Source: Halomonas litopenaei
Lineage (GTDB): Bacteria > Pseudomonadota > Gammaproteobacteria > Pseudomonadales > Halomonadaceae
NCBI RefSeq assembly: GCF_017303055.1
Contig: NZ_JAEKJT010000005.1
Coordinates: forward strand, 124,001-188,000
Length of the DNA stretch: 64,000 nt
Direction of reading: 5' to 3'
In this document: piece after piece, positions 17,155 to 25,671 of the stretch
Layout of the letters: each line of letters starts with the position of its first letter
How positions within the stretch are numbered: the first letter of the stretch is position 1
Notes under the pieces: generated by a model
The model's database searches: none
Seen by the model: the letters and a program-made list of their open reading frames with translations, nothing else
Told to the model about the DNA's origin: nothing
Translations under genes and position numbers: made by a program

Positions 17155-18288
17155 ATGGCATCTTCACTCCCTGTCGTTCCCGTCACCTTGATCACCGGGT
17201 TTCTCGGGGCGGGAAAGACGACCCTTCTCAACCACCTGCTGCATGCCACCAGCGGTCGGCGCGTCGCGGTGATGGTCAATGACTTTGGCGCCATCAATAT
17301 CGACAAGGACTTGATCATCAGCGAAACCCAGACCACCGTCAGCCTGGCAAACGGCTGCATCTGCTGCACGGTGGAGGGCGATCTTATCGATCAGCTGACG
17401 GGACTGCTGAACATGCAGGCAGGCCGCCCGGAGCACATCGTGATCGAGGCCAGCGGTGTCTCCAATCCGACCAAGATCGCCAGTACGCTGCGCTACCCGA
17501 TCTTTCGAGACAGGGTCACCATCGACAGTATTCTCACGGTGGTCGACGCCGAACAGTTCGATCGCCTGGATGGCGATATGGCGAGACTGGCCACGGAGCA
17601 GCTGGATGTGGCCGATATAGTGATACTGAACAAGACCGATCTGGCCAGCGATGCGCAGATTAACGCCTTCGAGCGCCGTTGGCTCTACCCGGGAGTTCGT
17701 CTATACAAGACCCAGCGGGGACAGGTGCCGCTCTCGATGGTACTGGGCGTCGATGCGGGTCAGCGCCCCATATCGCTGCGGGCGATACCATCATCCCCCG
17801 GTGGCCTGGTCGCTCCACGCCAGGGCGCCGGTGAGGACCATGCCGCCCGTTTTACCAGCACCCACTGGACCAGCCGTTATCCCGTCCGGCTGCAGGCGCT
17901 GCGAGAAGCGCTGCGCGCACTTCCCGCTTCCATCTACCGGGCCAAGGGGGTCTGCTATCCCGAGGAGATGAACGGTCGCGCGGTAGCGGTGCACCTGGTC
18001 GGCAGCCGTATCGATATAGCGCCCCTTGGAGACAGTGGTTTGGCAGATACCTCCATGGCAGAAAGTACCTTGGCAGATACCTCCATGGCAGACGCCTGCA
18101 GCCGCCTGATCATGATCGCCCCGCTAGGAGGCATCGACCCGCTGACGCTGCAGGAAACGCTGGATGCTTGCGTGGTGTGGCCAACCGACATAGAAAAGGC
18201 CCACCACGATGCGCGTCCACAAGCGTCCGTGACACAGGACATGGCCCCACCAACGACCCATCAGGACGGGAATACCGAGTATGCGTGA
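17155..18288 (+). CDS. CobW/COG0523-family GTP-dependent metallochaperone
   Basis: G3E GTPase of 377 residues. P-loop GFLGAGKTT at 15-23, the switch region NDFG at 42-45, the zinc-binding GCICC at 67-71 and the guanine-specificity NKTD near 160 are intact, followed by the CobW C-terminal domain. Family members insert Zn, Co or Fe into client enzymes. Here the gene lies between two metal-dependent hydrolase genes, an amidohydrolase and an aspartoacylase-type deacylase, which it overlaps by 8 bases; they are the natural clients (inference). Residues encoded at 18040-18092 contain a duplicated decapeptide absent from typical members. Confidence 0.9.
   Translation: MASSLPVVPVTLITGFLGAGKTTLLNHLLHATSGRRVAVMVNDFGAINIDKDLIISETQTTVSLANGCICCTVEGDLIDQLTGLLNMQAGRPEHIVIEASGVSNPTKIASTLRYPIFRDRVTIDSILTVVDAEQFDRLDGDMARLATEQLDVADIVILNKTDLASDAQINAFERRWLYPGVRLYKTQRGQVPLSMVLGVDAGQRPISLRAIPSSPGGLVAPRQGAGEDHAARFTSTHWTSRYPVRLQALREALRALPASIYRAKGVCYPEEMNGRAVAVHLVGSRIDIAPLGDSGLADTSMAESTLADTSMADACSRLIMIAPLGGIDPLTLQETLDACVVWPTDIEKAHHDARPQASVTQDMAPPTTHQDGNTEYA
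18040..18092 (+). repeat. In-frame 30-bp direct duplication inside the CobW gene
   Basis: A 23-base segment beginning TTGGCAGATACCTCC occurs at 18040 and again at 18070. The 30-base spacing keeps the frame and encodes LADTSMAEST followed by LADTSMADAC. It lies in the C-terminal domain and looks like recent slippage. Confidence 0.9.
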
Positions 18289-19393
18289 ACAGCGCTGCCC
18301 GCTGCTGCCAGCGGTGCATGGAGTGGAACGAACCCTGACCAGCCTTCACTTTGGTGAAGGGGCTCGCAAGGCCTACCTGCAGGCCAGCCTGCATGGCGAT
18401 GAAATTCCCGGCATGCTGGTGCTCCACCACCTGCGCCAGTTGATCGCCAAGGCCGAAGACAGCCACCTGCTGCGCGGGGAGATCGTCCTGGTCCCGGTGG
18501 CCAACCCCATCGCCCTGGGCCAACGCCTGATGCACGATGCCATGGGCCGCTTCGACTTCACCACCGGCCTCAACTTCAATCGTGACTATCCGGATCTGGC
18601 CACCCCCCTGATGGCGGCGCTGGAAGGGCAACTCGGCCCTTCCCCCCAGGACAACCGCCGGATCATCCGCCAGGCCCTGGCGGGGGCCATCGACAGGCTG
18701 CCCTGTGACAGCGATATCCGGTCACTCAAGCAGGCCCAACTGCGTCTGGCCCATGACGCCGACCTGGTGCTGGACCTGCACTGCGATGCCCAGGCGATTG
18801 TTCATCTGTATCTGGAAGCCCCCTACTGGCCACAGCTCGAGCCGTTGGCCCGCTACCTGGGCGCTGAGGCCATGCTGCTGGGGACAGGCACCGGATCCTT
18901 TTCCTTCGACGAGGCCTGCGGCCAGCCCTGGTGGCGGCTGGCCGACCACTTTGAGGATCGCTTCCCGGTTCCCGCGGCCTGCGTTACCGCCACCGTGGAA
19001 CTGCGCGGAGAGCAGGACGTAGACCACGACACCGCACGGGCCGATGCCATTGCCCTGTATCGCTACCTGGTCCAGCAAGGCTTCATCGCTGACGAGATTC
19101 CCCCGGCGCCCGCCTTGAAGGCCGAGCCCACCCCGTTCCAGGGCGCCCTGACCATCAAGGCGCCGGTGGCGGGAGTGGTGGCCTTTCATGTGGCCCCCGG
19201 GGATCGCGTTGACGTCGGCCAGCGGCTGGCGGATCTGGTCGACCCACTCACGGCGGAGGTGACGCCGGTGGTCAGCGCCAGTCAGGGCGTCGTCTACATG
19301 CGCACATCCAGTCGCTATCTGCCCCCCGGTGCAGAACTGTGCAAGATCGCCGGAAAAACCCCGCTGGACCAGGGGGGGCAGGTATCTGCCTGA
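18281..19393 (+). CDS. Succinylglutamate desuccinylase/aspartoacylase-family deacylase
   Basis: Zn-dependent M14-fold deacylase of 370 residues. The metal ligands are His38 and Glu41 in HGDE and His167 in DLHCD; the catalytic glutamate is Glu240 in TVELRGEQD. The C-terminal part (about 290-365) is the lipoyl-like beta domain common in this family (APVAGVVAFHVAPGDRVDVGQ). Relatives include AstE, aspartoacylase and DoeB of ectoine breakdown. This protein lies with AruH/AruI-like genes and no DoeA neighbour, so an N-acyl amino acid of the arginine branch is a candidate substrate (inference). Its start overlaps the CobW stop by 8 bases. Confidence 0.87.
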   Translation: MREQRCPLLPAVHGVERTLTSLHFGEGARKAYLQASLHGDEIPGMLVLHHLRQLIAKAEDSHLLRGEIVLVPVANPIALGQRLMHDAMGRFDFTTGLNFNRDYPDLATPLMAALEGQLGPSPQDNRRIIRQALAGAIDRLPCDSDIRSLKQAQLRLAHDADLVLDLHCDAQAIVHLYLEAPYWPQLEPLARYLGAEAMLLGTGTGSFSFDEACGQPWWRLADHFEDRFPVPAACVTATVELRGEQDVDHDTARADAIALYRYLVQQGFIADEIPPAPALKAEPTPFQGALTIKAPVAGVVAFHVAPGDRVDVGQRLADLVDPLTAEVTPVVSASQGVVYMRTSSRYLPPGAELCKIAGKTPLDQGGQVSA

Positions 19394-19511
19394 CGCGCTC
19401 AGGACACCCTATGGGTCCCATGACCTCACAGCATTTACGCCAGACCATTGACACCAGATCGTCTACGCCAGGCACTCGCCAAAGCCTGGCTCAATAGCTC
19501 AGGAGCTTTGC

Positions 19512-20717
19512 ATGAAATATTCCTCATTGGTGGGCCGTATCGCCGGCGAGACCGTTACCGCCTGGGACATCCACTTCGCGGCCTGTGACGCCGCCGAACG
19601 GGGTGAAGACGTCATTGTGCTGAGTATCGGCGACCCCGACTTCACCACCGACCCCCGCATCATCGAAGCTGCCGTGGATGCGCTGGCGGCTGGCGATACC
19701 CACTACACCCCAGTGACCGGGCGTGAAGAGGTGCGCCATGCCATCGCCGCCAAACAGCGCCGCCTCCAGGGCACGCCGGTCTCCGCCGATGAGGTGACGC
19801 TGGTGGCGGGGGCACAAAATGGGCTGTTCGCCACCGCCCTGTGTCTGTTTGAACACGGCGACGACGTGCTCGTCCCCGAACCCATGTACCTGACCTATGC
19901 CGCCAGCCTGCAGGCGTCCGGGGCACGCATGGTGCCCATCGCCCAGCATGCCGATGACGACTTCCGGCTGACCCGAGAGGCGATAGAAGCGGCGCTGACG
20001 CCCAACACCCGCGGCATCGCCTTTGCCACGCCCAACAATCCCACGGGCAACGTCTACCGCCCGGAAGAGCTCGAGGCAATCGCCGAGATCGCGCGGCGCC
20101 ATGACCTGTGGGTGATCTCCGACGAGGTCTACGGTCAGCTGACCTATGACTGCGACCATCAAAGCATTGCCAGCCTGCCGGGTATGCAGGAGCGGACCAT
20201 TGTCATCAACAGCCTGTCGAAATCCCATGCCATGACCGGTTGGCGTACCGGCTGGGTGGTGGGACCGAAGACGCTGATCGGGCATCTGGATAACCTGCTG
20301 CTGAGCATGCTGTATGGCCTGCCAGGTTTCGTTCAGCAGGCCACTCTGCGTGCCCTGGAGCTGGACGACGACGTTGTCGACCAGGCGCGCGAGGTCTACC
20401 GGCGCCGCCGGGCGATAGTGATGGAGGGTCTGGGACAGTGCTCGCGGCTTGGCATCAAGGCGCCCGAGGCGGGTATGTTCATGCTGGTGGACATCCGCGA
20501 GACGGGGCTTTCGAGCATCGACTTCGCCTGGCAGCTGTTCCGAAGCACCGGAGTCTCGGTACTGGATGCGGAAGCCTTCGGCAGCAGCGCCAAAGGCTTC
20601 GTGCGGCTATCCTTCGCCGTGTCCGAAGCGCAGCTTGAAGACGCCTGCCAGCGCATCGCACGCTTTGTGGATGGACTGCCGACGAGCGCAAACCAAGCCA
20701 ACGCAATGCAGCTGTAG
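19512..20717 (+). CDS. aruH: Class I/II aminotransferase, AruH-like (arginine:pyruvate transaminase)
   Basis: PLP-dependent fold-type I transaminase, 401 residues. PLP-binding positions are visible: NNPTGN near 177-182, the DEVYGQL aspartate/tyrosine strand, the Schiff-base Lys237 in NSLSKSHAMTGWRTGW, and the carboxylate-binding arginine in KGFVRLSF. The N-terminus (MKYSSLVGRIAG, AWDIHFAA) and the SLSKSHAMTGWR block closely resemble Pseudomonas AruH, which converts arginine and pyruvate to 2-ketoarginine and alanine. The AruI-like decarboxylase at the other end of the cluster would use that product. The ATG follows a CAGGAG site. Confidence 0.82.
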   Translation: MKYSSLVGRIAGETVTAWDIHFAACDAAERGEDVIVLSIGDPDFTTDPRIIEAAVDALAAGDTHYTPVTGREEVRHAIAAKQRRLQGTPVSADEVTLVAGAQNGLFATALCLFEHGDDVLVPEPMYLTYAASLQASGARMVPIAQHADDDFRLTREAIEAALTPNTRGIAFATPNNPTGNVYRPEELEAIAEIARRHDLWVISDEVYGQLTYDCDHQSIASLPGMQERTIVINSLSKSHAMTGWRTGWVVGPKTLIGHLDNLLLSMLYGLPGFVQQATLRALELDDDVVDQAREVYRRRRAIVMEGLGQCSRLGIKAPEAGMFMLVDIRETGLSSIDFAWQLFRSTGVSVLDAEAFGSSAKGFVRLSFAVSEAQLEDACQRIARFVDGLPTSANQANAMQL

Positions 20718-20752
20718 CGTCGCATTACCTGCCTTTCCGGCATGATGGCAAG

Positions 20753-20802
20753 CTCTGGAGGCCATTGCAGGATCAGCATGATCTCGACGGCGGCCTCCAG
20801 AG
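20753..20802. terminator. Inverted repeat between convergent genes
   Basis: CTCTGGAGGCC and GGCCTCCAGAG form an 11-bp stem around 28 bases that contain a smaller GATC-N5-GATC hairpin. It lies between the converging aruH-like and dehydrogenase genes and could stop transcription both ways. A TTTT run follows on the forward side about 10 bases later. Confidence 0.45.
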
Positions 20803-20850
20803 ACCTTCATGGTTTTCTCTGGACTCCCTCGCTAGCGCGGAATCACCCCA

Positions 20851-21912
20851 TCAACGCTGGCTGCCGACGTCCAGCACCAGCTTCCCCACGTGATGCTTTT
20901 CCTGAAAGCGCTGCTGCGCCGTAGCGATGTCATCAAGCGTAAAGGTTGCTGCCACCAGGGGGGCAACCTGCCCCTGCTCGATACGCTCGACCAGGTTGCC
21001 GAAGACCTCCTCAGCCAACACGGTACAGCCCAACAGGCTGAGGTCCTTGAGGTAGAGCGTGCGAACGTCCAGCTCCACTAGAGGGCCCGCGATGGCGCCC
21101 GCAACAGCGTAACGTCCCCCCGGGCGCAGCACGTTCAAATACTCAGGCCATTGCTCGCCCGCTACCAGATCGATCACTACGTCGACGCTATTCGCAGCGA
21201 CATGCTCAGACAACGGCTGATCCCTCAGCACGATCTGGTTGGCACCCAGCTCACGCAGGATCTGCGCCTTGCCCTTCCCGGTCATGGCGATTACATCAGC
21301 TCCTCGGGCCTTGGCCAGCTGGACCACTGCAGACCCCACACCTCCGGAAGCCCCTGTCACCAGGACCTTGTCGCCTTCCACCACCTGGGCCCGGGTCAAC
21401 ATGTTTTCCGCGGTGGAGTAGGAACAGGGGAAGGACGCCAGCTCAACGTCGGAGAGCGCACTCTCGATACGGTAGGCATGTCGAGACGCCACCTTGGTGA
21501 ACTCTGCAAAACCGCCATCACATTCCGAACCGAAATACCAAGGAGCCGCCAGTTCCTGTCCAGCACTCTCGCGGACACAAGGTTCAATCAACACTCTCTC
21601 GCCCACCCGCGAGTCGTCGACACCACGACCTACAGCGACGATCCGGCCACACACATCAGCGCCCTGAATACGCGGGAACCGCAGAGGCTGACCAGACCAG
21701 CTGGCATCTTCGCTGTCACCGTCACCCTTGGAGTACCAGGCAAGGCGCGTATTAATATCGGTGTTGTTGACCCCGGCAGCCGCTACCTTGATCAGCACCT
21801 CTCCAGGGCCAGGCTGAGGCACCTGAAGGTCTTCACGGTATACCAGCATCTCAGGGCCGCCATGGCCCAGCAGCTGAACGCCTTTCATCATGTGGCATGG
21901 AACATCGTTCAT
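20851..21912 (-). CDS. MDR-superfamily zinc-type alcohol dehydrogenase / quinone oxidoreductase
   Basis: NAD(P)H-dependent medium-chain oxidoreductase of 353 residues; a second Met at residue 8-9 (MMKGVQLLGHGGPE) would give a more usual N-terminus. The GroES-like half (about 10-140) includes PGPGEVLIKVAAAGVNNTD and GADVCGRIVAVG; the coenzyme half carries VTGASGGVGSAVVQLAK. Structural zinc cysteines are lacking, as in quinone reductase-like members. The ATG overlaps the TetR stop by one base (TGATG), so the two are coupled. It probably detoxifies a reactive carbonyl or quinone under TetR control (inference). Confidence 0.88.
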   Translation of the reverse strand: MNDVPCHMMKGVQLLGHGGPEMLVYREDLQVPQPGPGEVLIKVAAAGVNNTDINTRLAWYSKGDGDSEDASWSGQPLRFPRIQGADVCGRIVAVGRGVDDSRVGERVLIEPCVRESAGQELAAPWYFGSECDGGFAEFTKVASRHAYRIESALSDVELASFPCSYSTAENMLTRAQVVEGDKVLVTGASGGVGSAVVQLAKARGADVIAMTGKGKAQILRELGANQIVLRDQPLSEHVAANSVDVVIDLVAGEQWPEYLNVLRPGGRYAVAGAIAGPLVELDVRTLYLKDLSLLGCTVLAEEVFGNLVERIEQGQVAPLVAATFTLDDIATAQQRFQEKHHVGKLVLDVGSQR

Positions 21913-22427
21913 CAGACATCTCCCAACAGTCGTCGAGCGGCTCGCTGGGCCGCGTGGATGGCAGCATCACCCTGAGTGGGCCAGGCACTGGAGGCACCTT
22001 CGTGGAGCAAAAACAGTTCTGCCGCCAGGTCAGGCCTGCCGCTGGCACTGCCCATCAGTTCACGCACCTCTCGCTTGTGGCGCATGACCGAGTCGGTGAT
22101 GTGGACGTTGCCGGGAAACGCCGCAAAGGCACTCATCGACATACAGCCGTGGGGAGCATTGTCGGCCATCCACCTCCCTAGCCGATCAAACAGCACACAG
22201 ATTGCTTCCGCCCCCGGAGCGGGCAGCGACTGTGACAGCAGCGCCAGATACCGCGCGTGTCGGTGATCCAGCGCGCCGATGACCATGGCCTCCTTGGAAG
22301 GGAAGTGCCGATACAAGGTCCTCAAGCTGACGCCCGAGGCAATCTTGAGCTCCGGCACGCTGGGCTCGGCGAAGCCACGCTGACTAAAGGCGGTTTCCAG
22401 CCCTTCGGCAATCTGTTCTCGATTCAT
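21912..22427 (-). CDS. TetR-family transcriptional regulator
   Basis: Repressor-type regulator of 171 residues, slightly short for the family. The helix-turn-helix is near residues 24-45 (SVPELKIASGVSLRTLYRHFPSKEAMV), followed by a helical ligand domain. An AGGAC site precedes the ATG. The gene is co-translated with the downstream oxidoreductase, and an exceptional cluster of inverted repeats lies just upstream, fitting autoregulation. Confidence 0.92.
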   Translation of the reverse strand: MNREQIAEGLETAFSQRGFAEPSVPELKIASGVSLRTLYRHFPSKEAMVIGALDHRHARYLALLSQSLPAPGAEAICVLFDRLGRWMADNAPHGCMSMSAFAAFPGNVHITDSVMRHKREVRELMGSASGRPDLAAELFLLHEGASSAWPTQGDAAIHAAQRAARRLLGDV

Positions 22428-22445
22428 GCACTGTCCTGGAGAAGG

Positions 22446-22519
22446 TGGTAGCGGCGCTACCTACTCTTCGTGGTAGAAAGAATATTCTACCACGAAGAGT
22501 AGAACATTCTTTCTACCCA
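22446..22519. promoter_or_regulatory. Cluster of TetR-type operators
   Basis: A perfect inverted repeat with 18-bp arms (22461-22478 and 22485-22502, 6-base spacer) is centred on AGAATATTCT. Inside it, GGTAGAAAGAATATTCTACC (22472-22491) recurs as a near copy on the opposite strand at 22499-22518, with one central change plus an end mismatch. A third element, GTAGCG-G-CGCTAC, lies at 22449-22461. All are within 95 bases of the TetR start, so the regulator probably represses its own operon through adjacent sites. Confidence 0.75.
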
Positions 22520-22705
22520 AGGCAACCCATCGCGTTAGCGCCTGACGTCCAGCGGTGTTGCGGCGTCGGCAGCATTTGCGACCTTGCGGCGAAGCTTTGC
22601 CGTCTAGGGACACGAACTTTGCGCTGACGCGTGACAAACCTTAGGGTTTTCACCACATCATTGCGCATTATCCGTTCGATATTGCTAACCATCGGGAGTT
22701 ACTCC

Positions 22706-24172
22706 ATGGAAACCTCCAATCCTGCTGGGAATTCCGGCAAAGAGCGCCGTTTTTTCGGCCATCCCTGGCCACTGGCCACCCTGTTCGGCATGGAGGTGTG
22801 GGAGCGCTTCTCTTTCTATGGCATGCAGGCGATCCTGCTGATCTACCTGTACTACGAGGCCAGCCGTGGTGGCCTGGCGATGGATCAATCGGTGGCCATC
22901 GGCATCGTCGGCGCTTATGGAAGCTCGGTGTATCTGGCGACCATTCTTGGTGGCTGGTTAGCCGACCGGGTCTTTGGGGCTGAGCGCACCCTGTTCTACT
23001 CCGGCATCGTGGTCATGCTCGGCCATATTGCCCTGGCGATCCTGCCAGGGGTCTACGGCGTGACAGCAGGCCTGATGCTAGTCGCTTTGGGCAGCGGTGG
23101 GGTCAAGGCCACCTGCTCGGCGCTGGTGGGCGCGCTCTACGAAGCGGGCAGTCCCAAGCGAGACGCAGGGTTCTCGATCTTCTATCTGGGCATCAATATC
23201 GGTGGCTTCGTCGGCCCTCTGCTGACCGGGCTGCTACAGCAAAAGGCCGGTTTTCATGTCGGCTTCGGTATCGCAGCGGTCGGTATGGCCATCGGCCTGG
23301 CCCAGTACACCGCGGGTCGCAAGGGCCTGCCGGATGACCAGAAGGTCGCCCCGAACCCTGTCGCGCCCACGACCCTCAAACGCTATCTGGTCATGGCGGT
23401 GATCGCGATCACCGTTCTGGTCGTAGCCACCCTGGGCGGGCTGGTACGCGCCAACAACCTGTCCGAAGTGATGCTGGCCATCATTGCCGTCGCCACTGTC
23501 GCCTACTTCGCCACCATCCTGCGCTCGTCACAGGTCACCCGCGAAGAGCGCAGCCGAGTCTTGGCCTTTATCCCGCTGTTTCTGACCAGTGCCGCCTACT
23601 GGGCGCTCTACAGCCAGTCCTATACCGTGATCACTGCCTTCTTCGACCAGCGCGTGGATCGCGTCGTGTTCGGTTGGGAGATTCCCGTTGGCTGGCTGGT
23701 ATCGGTACAGGCGCTGACCATCATTCTGTTCTCCGGTGTCTTTGCCTGGCTGTGGACGACGCTGGGCAAACGCCAACCCTCGTCTGCCGGCAAGTTCGTC
23801 ATTGCCATGGCCATCATCGGTGCGACCTTCCTGGGGTACCTGCCGTTTCTCGGTGAGGACGGTTCAAGCATGCCCCTGATCATGCTGGTGCTGTTACTGC
23901 TGGGCTTCACCGCCTCTGAACTGTGCCTGTCCCCCATTGGCCTGTCAGTGACCACGAAACTGGCGCCGCGCTCCTTCCAGACTCAGATGATGGCGCTGTT
24001 CTTCCTGTCGTTGTCACTTGGCTTCGCTGCCGGCGGCAAGCTGGGCGCTTTCTATACCGAGGACAGCGAAGTCGGCTACTTTATCGCCATGGCGGCGATT
24101 GGCGGGGGTAGCGCCCTGCTGCTGGCTCTTTGCCTGCCCTTCATCCGCCGGGCGATGCGCGGCGCCGACTGA
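22706..24172 (+). CDS. POT/PTR2-family proton-coupled di-/tripeptide symporter
   Basis: Inner-membrane peptide importer of 488 residues with about 14 hydrophobic segments. Family signatures are visible: the E-x-x-E-R/K-like start MEVWERFSFYGMQAILLIYL, the loop GGWLADRVFGAERTLFYSG, and the PTR2 signature FSIFYLGINIGGFVGPLLTG. The ATG at 22706 is preferred over a GTG 75 bases upstream because a GGGAG site precedes it and the extra residues are unlike the family. The next gene is a prolyl aminopeptidase, so imported peptides could be trimmed directly. Confidence 0.93.
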   Translation: METSNPAGNSGKERRFFGHPWPLATLFGMEVWERFSFYGMQAILLIYLYYEASRGGLAMDQSVAIGIVGAYGSSVYLATILGGWLADRVFGAERTLFYSGIVVMLGHIALAILPGVYGVTAGLMLVALGSGGVKATCSALVGALYEAGSPKRDAGFSIFYLGINIGGFVGPLLTGLLQQKAGFHVGFGIAAVGMAIGLAQYTAGRKGLPDDQKVAPNPVAPTTLKRYLVMAVIAITVLVVATLGGLVRANNLSEVMLAIIAVATVAYFATILRSSQVTREERSRVLAFIPLFLTSAAYWALYSQSYTVITAFFDQRVDRVVFGWEIPVGWLVSVQALTIILFSGVFAWLWTTLGKRQPSSAGKFVIAMAIIGATFLGYLPFLGEDGSSMPLIMLVLLLLGFTASELCLSPIGLSVTTKLAPRSFQTQMMALFFLSLSLGFAAGGKLGAFYTEDSEVGYFIAMAAIGGGSALLLALCLPFIRRAMRGAD

Positions 24173-24224
24173 GTCTGCCCTCTCCCCGCCCCTGCCACAG
24201 GGGACACACTCCGCACACGACGTG

Positions 24225-24251
24225 CCAGGCGGCCATCGCCGCCTGGTTGTT
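24225..24251 (+). terminator. Hairpin after the POT gene
   Basis: CCAGGCGG-CCATCG-CCGCCTGG forms an 8-bp stem followed by TTGTT. It lies 53 bases beyond the symporter stop and 30 before the next start. A weak terminator or attenuator is likely. Confidence 0.5.
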
Positions 24252-24279
24252 GCATCGATTCAGGACGCAGGAAACCAAC

Positions 24280-25554
24280 ATGCCGACCGACCACGCCATC
24301 CAGGGCCTGCATATCACCGACCATAGACTGACCGTGCCCCTTGACTGGTCCCATCCGGACAACGGCGACACCCTCAGCCTGTTCTATCGCGAGGTCTCTG
24401 CCGCACAGCGTCAGGATGAGGATCTACCACTGCTGGTGTTTCTCCAGGGGGGGCCGGGGGGCAAGTCTCCCCGCCCCACAGCCCATGGGCCTGGCTGGTT
24501 GCACGAGGCGCTGAAGCACTACCGGGTGATCCTGCCGGATCAGCGGGGTACGGGGCGTAGCTCGCGTATCACCGGCGACATCATGGCCGCCTTCCACGAT
24601 GCCGAAGCCGCTGCGGAATATCTGGCCTGCTTCGATGCCCACGCGGTCGTGGCGGATCTCGAGCACCTGCGCAAGACTCGCTATCAAGGGGCGCGCTGGG
24701 CGACCCTGGGCCAGAGCTACGGTGGTTTCCTTACACTGACCTACCTGTCCTATGCGCCTCAGGGACTCGAGAGGTGCTATATCACCGGCGGGCTCCCTGC
24801 CATCGAAGCCGACCCCGACGAGGTCTATCGACGTACCCATCGGCGGGTGGCGGCCAAGCTGGACGCTTATCTGGCGCGCTTTCCGGCTGACAAGGACCAG
24901 CTCGATGCCATCGCCGATCACCTGCTCGACCACGATGTGCGCCTGCCCAATGGTGATCCGTTCAGCGTCCGCCGCTTGCAGAGCCTGGGCCTGATGCTCG
25001 GCATGGGTGACGGTGCCGAGCGCCTGCACTGGTTGCTGGAAGAAGCCTTCAGCGATGATGACCGTCGCCACCTCAATCACCACTTCCTGGTGGAGGTGAT
25101 GACGCTGACCGGGTTTGACGAGAACCCGCTGTTTGCCGCCATTCACGAGAATATCTACGCCCGCCCCGAGGGCACCTGCAACTGGTCCGCCGAACGCCAG
25201 CGCGGCGATATCTTCGACGAAACGCGGCGTCCGCTCAGCTTGACCGGCGAGATGATCTACCCCTGGATGTTCGACGACATCCAGGCCCTTAGGCCGTTTC
25301 GCGACGCCGTACACCGGTTGGCACAGCGCCGCCTGTCCCACCCCTTCTACGATCGCCACCAACTGGCCGCCAATCAGGTCCCGGTGATGGCATTGATTTA
25401 CTTCGACGACATGTACGTGGACGCCGAACTGTCGTTGGCCACCGCCGAGGCCATTCCCCACCTGCGCTACTGGATCACCAACGAGTACGAGCACGATGGC
25501 CTGCGCCAGGATCCGACGGTGCTGCGCCGCCTAATGTCGATGGATGAGGGATGA
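24280..25554 (+). CDS. Alpha/beta-hydrolase of the prolyl aminopeptidase family (S33)
   Basis: Serine peptidase of 424 residues that removes N-terminal proline or similar residues from peptides. The oxyanion motif QGGPGG is at 56-61, DQRGTGRS at 87-94, the nucleophile Ser146 in GQSYGG, and a C-terminal histidine in YEHDGLR. Length and a long helical cap match the 'proline iminopeptidase-family' subgroup. The ATG at 24280 is chosen because upstream in-frame sequence is non-conserved and includes the hairpin. It lies right after the peptide symporter gene, suggesting joint peptide use. No signal peptide, hence cytoplasmic. Confidence 0.9.
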   Translation: MPTDHAIQGLHITDHRLTVPLDWSHPDNGDTLSLFYREVSAAQRQDEDLPLLVFLQGGPGGKSPRPTAHGPGWLHEALKHYRVILPDQRGTGRSSRITGDIMAAFHDAEAAAEYLACFDAHAVVADLEHLRKTRYQGARWATLGQSYGGFLTLTYLSYAPQGLERCYITGGLPAIEADPDEVYRRTHRRVAAKLDAYLARFPADKDQLDAIADHLLDHDVRLPNGDPFSVRRLQSLGLMLGMGDGAERLHWLLEEAFSDDDRRHLNHHFLVEVMTLTGFDENPLFAAIHENIYARPEGTCNWSAERQRGDIFDETRRPLSLTGEMIYPWMFDDIQALRPFRDAVHRLAQRRLSHPFYDRHQLAANQVPVMALIYFDDMYVDAELSLATAEAIPHLRYWITNEYEHDGLRQDPTVLRRLMSMDEG

Positions 25555-25671
25555 CTGCGCTAGACCGTGTGCTGGCGATGAGGTGGCAATTCGCGTAAGA
25601 GTATCGGCACACAGAGACAGATAAATGGCCATCGCGTCAGCGCTGCTCACACGCTCGAAAGGACACCGACA

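Noticed and set aside
24424-25494. 356-codon reverse open frame
   Set aside because: Antisense of the prolyl aminopeptidase gene with intact catalytic motifs.
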